Shown one piece after another: positions 36,434-45,908 of a stretch of DNA of 64,000 nt; the stretch's first letter is position 1; the number at the start of each line of letters is the position of its first letter. Both the position numbers and the translations under genes were made by a program. This stretch comes from Bacteroidota bacterium (GTDB lineage Bacteria > Bacteroidota > Bacteroidia > J057 > JADKCL01). The notes below the pieces were generated by a model, which made no database searches, had not been told where the DNA came from, and saw only the letters and a list, made by a program, of their open reading frames with translations. Location of the stretch: positions 1-64,000 of the forward strand of contig JADKCL010000001.1 in assembly GCA_016718825.1 (NCBI GenBank), in the 5' to 3' direction.

Positions 36434-38662
36434 TTATTTTTCCAGCTTCTTGTAGCGGCCAAAGGTATTGGCCTCCTTACTTTGCACCCAGCTTTTGTCG
36501 TCGGATGCAGGGTGCGGACCCGACTGACTTTTCCAGGTGTAGTATTTTTTGCCGTCCTGTGATTTCCACCAGCGGGTCATCAAGCCATCGTTGCCCGTTT
36601 CCTTGTTGGTGGCGCCCGTCGATTCAGCCGTGCGGAAGTACACAATCTTGTCCTCAACGACGACTTCGTTGATGATACGGATGTGACCTTCGACGTGCAT
36701 GGTATCGCCAGCCTTCACATTGGCAATCTCAATCTTGGTGAAATCAGTGGTACCGCCCTTGAGCGAACCGCTGCCGTAGTTGCCGGGTTGCAAGCCATCC
36801 TTCTTGTCGATGGTCTGATTCCCATCCATCAAGAAGTTAAGGGCCTGCGACACATAACCCGAGCAGTCGGTGCTTAATCCGTATTTGCTCAGGAATTCGT
36901 GCATGGCGCTCGCATCGTGCTTCACCAAACCTTGCGAAACTGCTTCTTCCAAGATGGCTTTGAGATCTGCAGGCTGCGCCTTGCCGATCTTGGCCAATGA
37001 ATTCACCTTGCCCTGCGATACCAAATCAGCAATCAGTGCCGCAACTTTTGGATTGGCTTTGCGTGCGGCCGCAGCATTGTCCATGCGGTCGCCACGGTTG
37101 ATGTGGTAAGGCGGGGTGACTTCGATGACCTTGTCGCCGCTTTTGACCTTGATCTTGCTGAAGTCGTTGTAGAATTGATCGAGCTTGGAGCCGGTCGAGC
37201 CAGCGGTCTGATTCCCAACCTTGCCGGGAGCGTCTTTGGTCGGCGCATCCTTGACGGGGGTTGTAGCAGGCTTGGTCTCACCTTTGGGCTGTGTAGCGGC
37301 CTTCGGCGAAAGCATTTCCAGCGCCTTCGACAGTTCATTGCCAAACATGACCGAGTCGCTCAACTCTGCGCGCAAATCCGTCGTGAGGTCGTGGCCATAT
37401 TTCTTCTGATAGGCAGCCTTGAGCGATTGAATCTTCGTGGCATCCCTTCCCAGAGAACTCAGAACGGCATAAACCTCTGCTTCATTGGTGCCGAGTCCCG
37501 AGCCATAGCCCGTATTGAACATGGCATCATAAAGGCGCTGTGCCAATCCGTCGAAATTAGCGCCCGCAGGCGCAGGTGTTGCAGGCTTTGTCACCGGCTT
37601 GGTGGTTTCGGGCTTCACGCCGCCACCTTTGAGCAACGCTTGAAAGGTATTGCCTCCAGGCTCAACCAAGCCATCCGGATTTTTCCACCCCAAAACCTTG
37701 CTTTGGTAATCCTTGATAAATCCGATGGTTTTTGGGCCGACATCGGGGGTATTGCTCAGGCCATATCCTGCCTTGATGAGCAATTGCTTTACCAGCAATG
37801 CATCGGCAGGTTTGTTGGCACCGCCTTCGCCGACACTTCCGGAGATGCTGTTGCCCGTCGTGGGTGTTCCACCGCCTGTTGTCGGCGTTTTGGTTTCGGT
37901 GGTCGTTTCCGGCTTTGGATTCTTGGGATCCGGCGTCGAACCGCCAGGTTTTCCTCCCGTGATCGATTTTGAATTACCGGTCGGAATGGCTCCGGCATCG
38001 GCAGGCCAATGTTTCTTGACCGATGCAATCATCGAAACCAAGGTGTCCCCATAATTCGAGGCTGTCGCATAGCCTGCTGCCGCAACCGCTTGCGCAAATG
38101 CTTCGGGTGTCGTCGTATTGAATGCGCCTGCATAGCGCTTGTTGGTGATCAAAAACCGGGAGTGGTCTGCCAATCCGGCTTCGACCGTTTCATAGTCACG
38201 GAACCAATCCTTGACCTTGTATTTGTATTTTCCGTCTTCGACCTTGGTGATGCTGATGACTTCTGGGAAGCGGTGACCCTGTTTGTCGTCCTTGAAATAT
38301 TCGGTGGTCGTGACCAACTGCTTTTTTCCTTCCCAGCTTGCACCGGCTTTGATACCAAAGAGGGCATTGCCGATGGCTTTTTCTCCCCAACCGGATTCAA
38401 GGGCGCCTTGACCCAGCGTGAACAATGCTGGAATGCCGTCTTTGGCCTCCAAAGCAGCTGCACTTGCAGCATATTTTGCGACAAATTGCCCTTGTTTGCT
38501 CAGCGGCTTTTTGTCAGCCTTTTGCGGGTCTTCCTTTTTTTGAATCGGCGAAGCAGCCAATGAAAAGGAAGGAGGAGTTTTGGCAACGCCTAAACTCGAT
38601 TCTTTAGATTCGTTCTCGGCGGTTTGATTGGCATTTTCCTTGGCCTGAACAGGATCTTTCAT
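36434..38662 (-). CDS. Modular peptidoglycan-hydrolase-like protein: glucosaminidase, PG-binding-like, annexin-like and NlpC/P60-like parts
   Basis: This 742-residue protein has no signal peptide. In order: a disordered N-terminus with FSLAASPIQKK (33-43); a glucosaminidase-type domain (about 55-220) with catalytic Glu89 in LESGWGEKAIGNALFGIKA; a Thr/Pro/Gly linker; a peptidoglycan-binding-like helix bundle (about 285-345); an annexin-like repeat (about 368-436, GLGTNEAEVYAVLSSLG); a second linker; and a C-terminal cysteine-peptidase-like domain with DCSGYV (Cys600) and His660. The ASPIQ-type leader resembles those of Bacteroidota DUF4157 proteins linked to contractile injection systems. A delivered lytic effector is an inference; a cytosolic or non-classically exported hydrolase is the alternative. 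Confidence 0.72.
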   Translation of the reverse strand: MKDPVQAKENANQTAENESKESSLGVAKTPPSFSLAASPIQKKEDPQKADKKPLSKQGQFVAKYAASAAALEAKDGIPALFTLGQGALESGWGEKAIGNALFGIKAGASWEGKKQLVTTTEYFKDDKQGHRFPEVISITKVEDGKYKYKVKDWFRDYETVEAGLADHSRFLITNKRYAGAFNTTTPEAFAQAVAAAGYATASNYGDTLVSMIASVKKHWPADAGAIPTGNSKSITGGKPGGSTPDPKNPKPETTTETKTPTTGGGTPTTGNSISGSVGEGGANKPADALLVKQLLIKAGYGLSNTPDVGPKTIGFIKDYQSKVLGWKNPDGLVEPGGNTFQALLKGGGVKPETTKPVTKPATPAPAGANFDGLAQRLYDAMFNTGYGSGLGTNEAEVYAVLSSLGRDATKIQSLKAAYQKKYGHDLTTDLRAELSDSVMFGNELSKALEMLSPKAATQPKGETKPATTPVKDAPTKDAPGKVGNQTAGSTGSKLDQFYNDFSKIKVKSGDKVIEVTPPYHINRGDRMDNAAAARKANPKVAALIADLVSQGKVNSLAKIGKAQPADLKAILEEAVSQGLVKHDASAMHEFLSKYGLSTDCSGYVSQALNFLMDGNQTIDKKDGLQPGNYGSGSLKGGTTDFTKIEIANVKAGDTMHVEGHIRIINEVVVEDKIVYFRTAESTGATNKETGNDGLMTRWWKSQDGKKYYTWKSQSGPHPASDDKSWVQSKEANTFGRYKKLEK

Positions 38663-38770
38663 ACTTCTTGTGATTGATTTCTAGACATAGATAAATTCCC
38701 GTTCTGCGCGCACGCAACCCGAGGAGACAATTGGCGTCACCAATATAGACGGAAATTCGGCTGAAAACAA

Positions 38771-38790
38771 GCCTCAAGCGGCCTCAAGCG
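38771..38790. repeat. 10-bp direct repeat
   Basis: Two adjacent exact copies of GCCTCAAGCG lie just after the murI stop codon. They may be a chance or recent duplication; no function is apparent. Confidence 0.5.
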
Positions 38791-38796
38791 GGAAAA

Positions 38797-39612
38797 TCAA
38801 ATGTCCAGAACAACTTTCTCGAATGTAATGGACTCGCCGAGCAAGTCTGCGCCTGTGCGGGTATAGGTCGCTGTCACGTCGGTAAGGCAGGCTTCCAATT
38901 TTCCGCCGGTGGATATGCGTTGTGCAATTTCAGGATGCCGGTGCAGGTAGTCTACTAATTTCGGAGGAACAACTTCGTTTTGGGCGATGATGTCAACGGA
39001 CGGAGGCAGGATTTCCTTCAGTGCATCCTTGAAAAGCGGGTAATGGGTGCAACCCAGGATGAGACTGTCGATCTTGTCGTCCAACAATGGAGCGAGATAG
39101 TCCTGCAGAATGGGTTTTGCGTACTTTATTCCGTCATTTTCGGCCAGCGGAACCAACAATGGTGTTGCCTTTGCAGACAACCTGATCGCCGGATTGAGTT
39201 TTCGCAGTTCTTCCTCGTAGGTGCCGGATTGGACGGTAAATGCTGTTCCGATCAGGCCGATGCGGTGGTGTCCAGTGCCGATGGTGGCTTCGATGGTCGG
39301 CACAATCACGCCCAACGCGCGTCGGTCTGGATAGTTGATCGGCAGATATTCCTGCTGAATGCAGCGAAGCGCATTTGCACTTGCCGTGTTGCAGGCGATG
39401 ATCACCAGTGGGCAGCCCTTGTCAAAAAGGTAATCCACTGCTTGCGTCGTGAATTGCAAAATCGCATTCGCCGAGCGCGGTCCGTACGGAACGTGCAGGG
39501 TGTCGCCCAAATACAGGAAGTCGTATTGCGGCAGCGCGGCCCTGAAGGCTTTGGTCATCACCAAGCCGCCGAGTCCAGAGTCAAATATGCCGATAGGTCC
39601 TTGCGCATTCAT
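38797..39612 (-). CDS. murI: Glutamate racemase
   Basis: This 271-residue enzyme makes D-glutamate for peptidoglycan. It shows IGIFDSGLGGLVM, the first catalytic cysteine in ACNTASANA and the second in LGCTHYPLFKD. I choose the ATG at 39612 over a TTG nine bases earlier. The gene follows the Skp paralogues, as often in Bacteroidota, but a strong hairpin separates them, so it probably has its own promoter. Confidence 0.95.
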   Translation of the reverse strand: MNAQGPIGIFDSGLGGLVMTKAFRAALPQYDFLYLGDTLHVPYGPRSANAILQFTTQAVDYLFDKGCPLVIIACNTASANALRCIQQEYLPINYPDRRALGVIVPTIEATIGTGHHRIGLIGTAFTVQSGTYEEELRKLNPAIRLSAKATPLLVPLAENDGIKYAKPILQDYLAPLLDDKIDSLILGCTHYPLFKDALKEILPPSVDIIAQNEVVPPKLVDYLHRHPEIAQRISTGGKLEACLTDVTATYTRTGADLLGESITFEKVVLDI

Positions 39613-39649
39613 CGGGGTCAAATATCGCTGCTTTCACATTCTCCCAAAA

Positions 39650-39696
39650 CAAAGAATGCAAAACGAAACCAAGAGGATTTCATTTTGCATTCTTTG
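39650..39696. terminator. Terminator between the skp genes and murI
   Basis: A 14-bp perfect stem (39650-39663 with 39683-39696) rich in A/T at its base, with further internal pairing GAAA/TTTC in the loop. It would end the bamA-skp transcript on the minus strand. Confidence 0.7.
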
Positions 39697-39714
39697 ATGC
39701 TGCTAAAAGCAAGA

Positions 39715-40248
39715 TTACTCGACGGCAATCCCCAATTTCTTGGCGATGGCGGCTGTGACATTGTCACTTTCCTTGCCGTAGAGGATGCTTGGGATGCCAG
39801 CTCCGACCGCTTGGTTCAGGATGTAGGTGTATCCACCTTCCTTCGCAACCGCGTCGATCGCACCTTGCATTTTGTCTTGCACGGGCTTGAGGAGATCCAT
39901 CCGGCGCTTCATCAACCTGTTTTCGGCCTCTGCAACACCTTTTTGGATTTCAGCTTCCAACCTTTGCAATTCGGTAGTAGCCAGCTTTTCATTTTCTGGA
40001 GAAAGCGGCTTGCCCGACTGTTTGTACTCCATGAACTCGATGAGTTTCTGTTGGTAGTACTTTTGTTTTACCTCCAATGCTGAAGAAATCGCCTTCTCCA
40101 GTTTGGACAACTCAGTCTCGATAGCCTTGGTTTCTGGCATGTATTGCAAGATCAACTCCACGTTGGTGTAGCCGATCTTGGTAACAGTCTGGGAGTTCCC
40201 AACCATTGCCACCAAGCCCAACAAGAAAAACAGAATATATTTTTTCAT
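39715..40248 (-). CDS. OmpH/Skp-family periplasmic chaperone (paralogue 1)
   Basis: This 177-residue protein has a signal peptide (MKKYILFFLLGLVAMVGNSQ), then the Skp start KIGYTNVELILQYMPE and long heptad-like helices that form the trimer's tentacles. Skp holds unfolded outer-membrane proteins for BamA. The start at 40248 is preferred over an upstream in-frame codon because it opens directly on the signal peptide. It is third in a row of three Skp genes behind bamA. Confidence 0.88.
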   Translation of the reverse strand: MKKYILFFLLGLVAMVGNSQTVTKIGYTNVELILQYMPETKAIETELSKLEKAISSALEVKQKYYQQKLIEFMEYKQSGKPLSPENEKLATTELQRLEAEIQKGVAEAENRLMKRRMDLLKPVQDKMQGAIDAVAKEGGYTYILNQAVGAGIPSILYGKESDNVTAAIAKKLGIAVE

Positions 40249-40310
40249 CTCAATGATTCTTAGTGAAAGACTGCATTTGCCATGCAAGTTGCATGAATGA
40301 CAATGGCAGC

Positions 40311-40850
40311 TTATTGTTCAGGATACTTGAGACCAAGTTTGCCAAAAAGAGCCTTGGTGATGTCAGCTTCGTCGGGACCGTAGAGAATCGTCGACACACC
40401 TGCACTCGTGGTTTGATTGAGGATATAGGTATATCCGCCAGCAATGGCCACGGCATCGATCGCTGTTTGCAGTTTGGCAAGCACAGGCTCCAACAATGCT
40501 TGGCGTTTGGCCATCATGTCGTATTCAGCATCTTGTGCAAGCTTCTGCACTTCCTCGTCCAAACGAAGGAGTTCTTTCTCAGCAGCTTCTTGCTCTGCAG
40601 GTGTCAAAAACGCACCACGTTCCTTTTTGTCCAAGTATTCTTGGTACTTCTGCTTACATAGTCGTCTTTCACTTTGATTTTCCACCAAGTTTTCTTCAAA
40701 AACCTGGAGTTCTCTTTCCATTGTCTTGGCTTCAGGCATACTAGCCAAGACAACTTCAAGGTTGGTGTAGCCGATCTTCACCTGGGCTTGGGCCGAGAAG
40801 CTGGTCACAAGTACCGCCACGATGGCCAACAACATCATTTTCAATTTCAT
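40311..40850 (-). CDS. OmpH/Skp-family periplasmic chaperone (paralogue 2)
   Basis: This 179-residue protein has a signal peptide ending SAQA, then KIGYTNLEVVLASMPE and coiled-coil helices. It is closely related to paralogue 1: both contain GGYTYILNQ and an ILYG stretch near the end. Residues around VENQSERRLCKQK look unlike the paralogue and may come from a pair of compensating one-base errors at about 40655-40690. The start at 40850 opens on the signal peptide. Confidence 0.88.
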   Translation of the reverse strand: MKLKMMLLAIVAVLVTSFSAQAQVKIGYTNLEVVLASMPEAKTMERELQVFEENLVENQSERRLCKQKYQEYLDKKERGAFLTPAEQEAAEKELLRLDEEVQKLAQDAEYDMMAKRQALLEPVLAKLQTAIDAVAIAGGYTYILNQTTSAGVSTILYGPDEADITKALFGKLGLKYPEQ

Positions 40851-40945
40851 CGCGTCAAAATTTGCGTGCAAAGATAATACTTTCTTTTCGGGGCAGACAT
40901 TGCCCAAATTATCAGTCGGATTACCTACTTCAATTACAGTGCCAA

Positions 40946-41461
40946 TCATTTTTGGATGCCCAGTTTGATCACCCCATCGTCGGTACGATCAAAGGCAGGA
41001 TTGCTGAACAAAATGCCCGAATTGGCAGCTTTGTCCAAGATAATGTCGAGTTTCCGCTCCTGCGCAACCTTCTCTACGGCATCGTAGACCTTGTCCTGGA
41101 TCGGTTTGATCTTATCGTCCTGTACTTTGTACAATTCGCCGTCATAACCGAACTTTTTTTCTTTGTATTCCTTGGCTTTGCGTTCAGCGGCCATGATATC
41201 TTCCTGCCGCTGCTTTTTGATGTCGTCGGTCAGCAAGACCTCTTCGGCTTGATAGTCTTTGTACATCTTCTCAATGCCGGCATACAATTCCTCCAATTCC
41301 TTCTGCCATTTCTGACTCAGATTGTCAACCTCTTGCTTGGCAGCCTTGTATTCCTCCATTTTGCTGAGGATCAACTCGGTGTCGACATAGCCAAATTTCT
41401 GCGCTTGGCTGCTCAGACTGAGTGCCGCTGTGAGGATAAAAAGACCAATAATTCGTTTCAT
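40946..41461 (-). CDS. OmpH/Skp-family periplasmic chaperone (paralogue 3)
   Basis: This 171-residue protein has a signal peptide ending SSQAQ, then KFGYVDTELILSKMEEY and a long basic/acidic coiled coil. It is the copy nearest bamA (12-base gap) and more divergent from the other two. It probably shares the bamA transcript and serves outer-membrane protein delivery. Confidence 0.9.
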   Translation of the reverse strand: MKRIIGLFILTAALSLSSQAQKFGYVDTELILSKMEEYKAAKQEVDNLSQKWQKELEELYAGIEKMYKDYQAEEVLLTDDIKKQRQEDIMAAERKAKEYKEKKFGYDGELYKVQDDKIKPIQDKVYDAVEKVAQERKLDIILDKAANSGILFSNPAFDRTDDGVIKLGIQK

Positions 41462-41473
41462 GAATACAGGTTA

Positions 41474-43992
41474 TTAGAATTCTTGACCAATAAGGAAGGT
41501 AAACTGACTGCCGTGCGGCTTGGCTGCGGCAGAATTGATTTTGTCAAACCCGTAGCCCCAGTCCACACCAAGTAACCCGACCATCGGAAGCATCACACGC
41601 AAACCTACACCTGCGCTGCGCTTCAATTCGAAGGGCTTGAAATTGTTCACGCCCATCCAGGTATTTCCGGCTTCCGCAAATCCGACCACCCAAATCGGAG
41701 CAGCCTGATTGAGGGTAATGGGATAACGCAATTCCAATGTGTACTTATTGTAGATGTTGCCACCGGTCGGCTGAGCTCCAGAGGCAGAGCCTTCGGGAAG
41801 GGGCCCGATCGAGTTGTCAGGATAGCCGCGCAAGCCGACATATTCCCAGCCATAGAAGTTGAATGCGCCAAGTCCGCTGCCGCCCATGTAAAAACGTTCA
41901 AACGGCGAGATTCCATACGACGGGTTGTAGTTGCCCAAGAAGCCATACTGCACCTTTGGCTTTACGACCAAATTCTTGAATATCTGGAAATACCAGGTCG
42001 AGCTGAATTTCCATTTGTGGTACTCCAAGAATTTGAACTTCTCAGCATCGGGGATGTCTGTGAAGTCGTCGGTGCCCTTGATCGTACTGTAAGGCGGAGT
42101 GGCCTCGACCGAAAGTTGATGGCGGGCCGCTTCGCGGGGAACACAGGCGCATCGATGCTCGTACGGTCGATCGTAAGTCGGGCAGAGATGATGTTGATGA
42201 AGGCATCGCCAAAGCTCAAGGAGCCAAACCCTTGGTTGCCATTGCGAATGTCATAGTATTTATAGTTGAGCGAGGCAAATGCCTTGAAAAAGTCATCAGG
42301 CCATTTCAAGCGCATGCCGTAATCCAAACCGCCACCCAGGGTTTTCATCCTGAATTTGGTGGTTTGATTCTGGTTGATGGTGTAATAGACGCTCGCGCCG
42401 AGGGAGTTGGGTTTTTTGCCGCCCAGCCAAGGCTCCAAGAAGGAAATGCTGTAGTTCTGCCAGCCCACGCCGTTCATCTGAACCGCGAGGTTGAGCTTTT
42501 GACCGTCACCGGAAGGAATTGGGGACCAAGCCTTCTTCTGGAAAAAGCGTTTGGTTGAGAAGTTATTGAAACCCAATTGTACCGTGCCGACAAATCCGCC
42601 ACCGATCACGTTGCCTTGGGTGTCACGGATTCGGCCACCCCATCCGCCTTGTACCTGCAATTGATCGCTTGGCTTTTCTTCGACGACATATTTAATGTCA
42701 ACTGTGCCACTGACGGGATCGGGAATAGGCAAAACCTGAAGATTTTCCTGGTTGAAGTAGCCCAAGTTCAGGATTTCACGCTGGGAACGGATCAAGTCCG
42801 TGCGGCTAAACTTCCAATAAGGCAAAGTTCTGAGTTCCCGAAGGATCACGTAGTCGCTCGTTTTGGTATTGCCTTCCACAATGATCTTACGGATTCTTGC
42901 CTGCGGTCCCTCAAACATCCTGAACTCCAGGTCAACCGAGTCACCGACAACGGCTACCTCGATCGGTTCGACGTTGAAAAACAGATAGCCATCGTCCAGA
43001 TAAAGTCCGGAAACGTCCCGGCCAGTTTGATCGCCATGCAGACGCTGATCGATCAGTTCAGAGTTATAGATATCGCCTTTTTCGATACCCAGAATGCGTT
43101 TGAGTGAGTCAGAGCCAAACTTGAAATTACCTACAAACTCAATGTTGCGGATGTAGTATTGGCTGCCTTCCAAGACCTTGATGTCGATGTCGAGCGTCTT
43201 CTCGTCAAACATATAGGTGCTGTCAAAAACCACTTCTGCATCACGGTAACCGTTGTTGCGGTAAAATGCGATCAGATTTGCTTTGGCCTCGTCGAGTTTC
43301 TTGGGCAGGTATTTGCTGCGTGCCCAGAGGCGCCACCACAACTTTTCCTTCAAGGTCTTCATTTTGGCCTTCAAGCGTTTGTCGCTGAAGTCTTGATTGC
43401 CTTCGATCTTGATTTCGTTGATTTTGACCTTGGGACCCTTTTTGACATTCATGTAAACCTTCACACCTCCCGCCATATCGTTGGTGCTTTCGACGACGTC
43501 AAAAGTCACATCCGTAGTGTAATAGGCCTTTTCCATGTAATAGTTCTCGATCACGCGACGGGCACGGCGTTCCTTTTCGGCGTTCCAGATGGTTCCGCGC
43601 AAAAGTTCATTTTGCCTTTGAGGTCATCAGCTTGGCTCTTTGTCACATCTCCCTTGAAGCTGAAGGAGCTGATACGCGGTCTTTCAGTGACTTTGATGAG
43701 CAAAAAGATTTTGTCATCGACGACATTGTCGGCAGAGATGGCCACCTCTGAAAACACTTTTTTGGTCCCAAAGGGTTTCATGGCCTTTGAAATCTCCGAT
43801 CCGAAACAAGGTGATTTCCTGCCCTAGGCCTAACCCAGAGTGGATGATGACGGAGTTTTTACTGGTGTATTGGCATCCTTCAACGTCCAAGCCTCCAATT
43901 TTGTAGGTTTTGGGGTTGTCATAGTCGATTTGGGCTACAAGCCCAAGATAGCCGACCAGGCAAAAGAGGATGGAAAGCGCGGTTTTTTTCAT
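41474..43992 (-). CDS. bamA: Outer-membrane assembly factor BamA (three frameshift points)
   Basis: Stitched from four frames, this is a BamA of about 840 residues. It comprises a signal peptide (KKTALSILFCLVGYLGLVAQ), POTRA repeats and a 16-strand-type barrel ending FLIGQEF with terminal Phe. Frames break near 43795, 43610 and 42136-42139. Adding one G (plus strand) at the last point restores RE.ARHQLSVEATPP and the barrel. The other two also repair with one or two bases. It inserts outer-membrane proteins and is normally essential, so these are probably consensus errors. It overlaps uppS by 4 bases and leads into the three skp genes. Confidence 0.88.
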
Positions 43993-44729
43993 AGGGACTT
44001 CAATTGTTCGCTGATCATGCCAAATCTTCTTTCCCGATTTTTGAAAATTGTGAATAGCCTCAAGAGGTCTTCACGGGTAAAATCGGGCCAGAATTTTGTG
44101 TGATATAAATCTCGGCATAAGCTAGCTCCCACAGAAGGAAATTAGAAATAGGAGATTCGCCTGAAGTGCGGATCATCAACTCTGGATCAGGCAAAAGAAT
44201 GTGGTCATTTCGCTGCGTAAATCGGCCTCGGTGATGGTCCCCGGCTCAATTTCGCCTGCCTTGACTTTTGGGCAACCTTGTTCACTGCGGCCAAAATGTC
44301 ATTGCGTCCGCCATAACTCGGGGCTAGTGTCAGCACAAGTCCTGTGTTGTTGGCAGTGCGTTCCATCCCCTGGTTGAGCTCCCGTTGGGCGCGTTTGGGC
44401 AGATCCTCGATGTTTCCGATGGCCCGAAAGCGCACGTTGTTCTGGGTGAGTGTCAGGACTTCCTTGCCGATCGTGCTGATCAACAACTCCATCAATGCAC
44501 GCACTTCCAACTTCCAGGCGTTTCCAGTTTTCGGTCGAGAGGTAAACGGGGTGATGTGGCCATGCCGAGCTCAACGCCTGCCTCAAAACTTCGCGCACAG
44601 CACGTAAAGCCTGCCTGTGACCAAAGATGCGCTACCGCCTTTTGCTTCGCCCACCGCCGTTGCCATCCATTATGATCGCAACATGGCGGGAAGCGCTCCT
44701 AGATCAATATGCGCCTTTTTACTTTCCAT
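43989..44729 (-). pseudogene. uppS: Isoprenyl (undecaprenyl) diphosphate synthase, multiply frameshifted
   Basis: No single open frame spans the gene, but three-frame reading gives a complete UppS of about 250 residues. It shows MESKKAHIDLGALP, then HVAIIMDGNG, STENWKR, EVRALMELLISTIGKE, LTLALSYGGRNDI-like, PDPELMIRTSGE and a C-terminus of NRERRFG. Several single-base deletions, many in CC/GG or A runs, explain the breaks. The enzyme makes the lipid carrier for peptidoglycan and surface glycans and is essential. I regard the lesions as sequence errors. Its stop overlaps the bamA start (ATGA), the usual Bacteroidota order. Confidence 0.82.
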
Positions 44730-44893
44730 TCAAAAAAACAGAGGGCAAACTTACGAAAATCTTCCACATACCCACAGGGTAAATCAGATTGCCCTGCTTT
44801 GTAGTAACTTCAACCTTGAATTCATCGCCAATACCATGTAAATGAACGATTTTACGGATTAACCGAATTTTGCTTCTGGTTGCCAAAAAAACC

Positions 44894-44925
44894 AAAAGCG
44901 TATTGGCACATTTCAATACGCTTTT
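44894..44925. terminator. Terminator between porG and uppS
   Basis: A 12-bp perfect stem, AAAAGCGTATTG (44894-44905) pairing with 44914-44925, around an 8-base loop, with T-rich sequence following on the minus strand. It should end the porG transcript before uppS. The rest of the 279-base gap between uppS and porG shows no other recognisable element. Confidence 0.7.
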
Positions 44926-45008
44926 GTATGATGATATTGTAATTGCTTAGCGGAACTTAGGACAGACGGCCCAGTCGAGGATATACGTTGCAGAAACCAT
45001 CAAGCTTT

Positions 45009-45816
45009 CTAGTCTTTCTGCGTGTTGTCGCCACGGATACCGTTCCAGAACTCACCACCTTGTGGATAGATGCTGCGGTCGATACGGTCACTCAAGAGGC
45101 GGCGATTTCGCCTTGCTCGGGCGCAGTTGGTCAACGTTTACATAATAACCGCAGCGTCGTCAATATAGTCGGTGGGAATGTTTGCGAAGGCCAGCTCGGC
45201 ATTCAGTCAATCTTGTCAGCCAACTTATAGCGGATACCGACACCAAGGATGCTTACACTGACCAAGTTATGGGGTTCAGGAGTCGGCGAATTGGCGGCAT
45301 CGGCATAAATCTGTCCTTGGTGGGGATTAACCATGAACTGTCCTTCAATACCAAGTGGTTTTACAGATCATACCGCTCATTACCCAATTTGCTTGAAAGT
45401 TGAAGGCAAACACACCGACACCACCAAAGATAAGGTGTGTACTGTGTCCTGTAACCGCGGAACTTACAGTCGTTAGCGAAGAACTCCCATACCAAGGTCA
45501 CCAGCTTCGGTGATGGGGAGCGGAAACTCAAGTTGCGGCGCGGGCGTGGATATATCACCGTGCAGCCTTGGCGTCGAAGCCTTCATCGCCCTGAGCAACA
45601 TCAACCTCACGGACATGTGAGGTAAGCACCTTATCCGCCGATGAAGCCAAGACCGGGTTTTGTGAACTTTAGTGCGAAGTTATCGTCAAGGTCTCCTTGT
45701 AGTTAGTGGCTCCCGCTCACACCTACGCATAAGTACCTTGTCCTCAACAGGCGAGTGGCCCGTGGAAAACCCACGCAAAGTGCAGACAACGTCAGTAAGT
45801 ACTTAACAGATTTCAT
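45009..45816 (-). pseudogene. porG: PorG/DUF6089-like outer-membrane protein, multiply frameshifted
   Basis: No long frame survives, but stitched reading on the minus strand gives an about 270-residue protein. Landmarks in order: MKSVKYLLTLSALC signal peptide, YVGVSGGATNYKGDLDD, YTPYLFGGVGVFAFN-like, LGIEGQF, GVGIRYKLADK, IPTDYIDDAA and a stop at 45011-45009. These are DUF6089 landmarks; PorG is an outer-membrane part of T9SS. The position between nadK/CBS genes and uppS-bamA also fits. The dense indels most likely reflect poor consensus. Confidence 0.68.
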
Positions 45817-45878
45817 AGTAAGCTGCCATTTACTTTTAAAAGTATCGGGCAAACCGTCAAGAAGCTAAAAGCTAGAAA

Positions 45879-45886
45879 CAAATATA
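45879..45886 (-). promoter_or_regulatory. -7 element (TATATTTG) upstream of the PorG-like gene
   Basis: On the minus strand TATATTTG matches TAnnTTTG. A T-rich TTTTC run lies about 20 bases upstream in the -33 position. Transcription would begin some 60 bases before the ATG at 45816. Confidence 0.4.
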
Positions 45887-45908
45887 TTCAATCAACCGAA
45901 AAAGAAAA

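Noticed and set aside
36434..38662. Possibility that the locus is part of a contractile injection gene cluster
   Set aside because: No sheath, tube, baseplate, spike or AAA gene lies on either side, so only a remote effector role remains possible.
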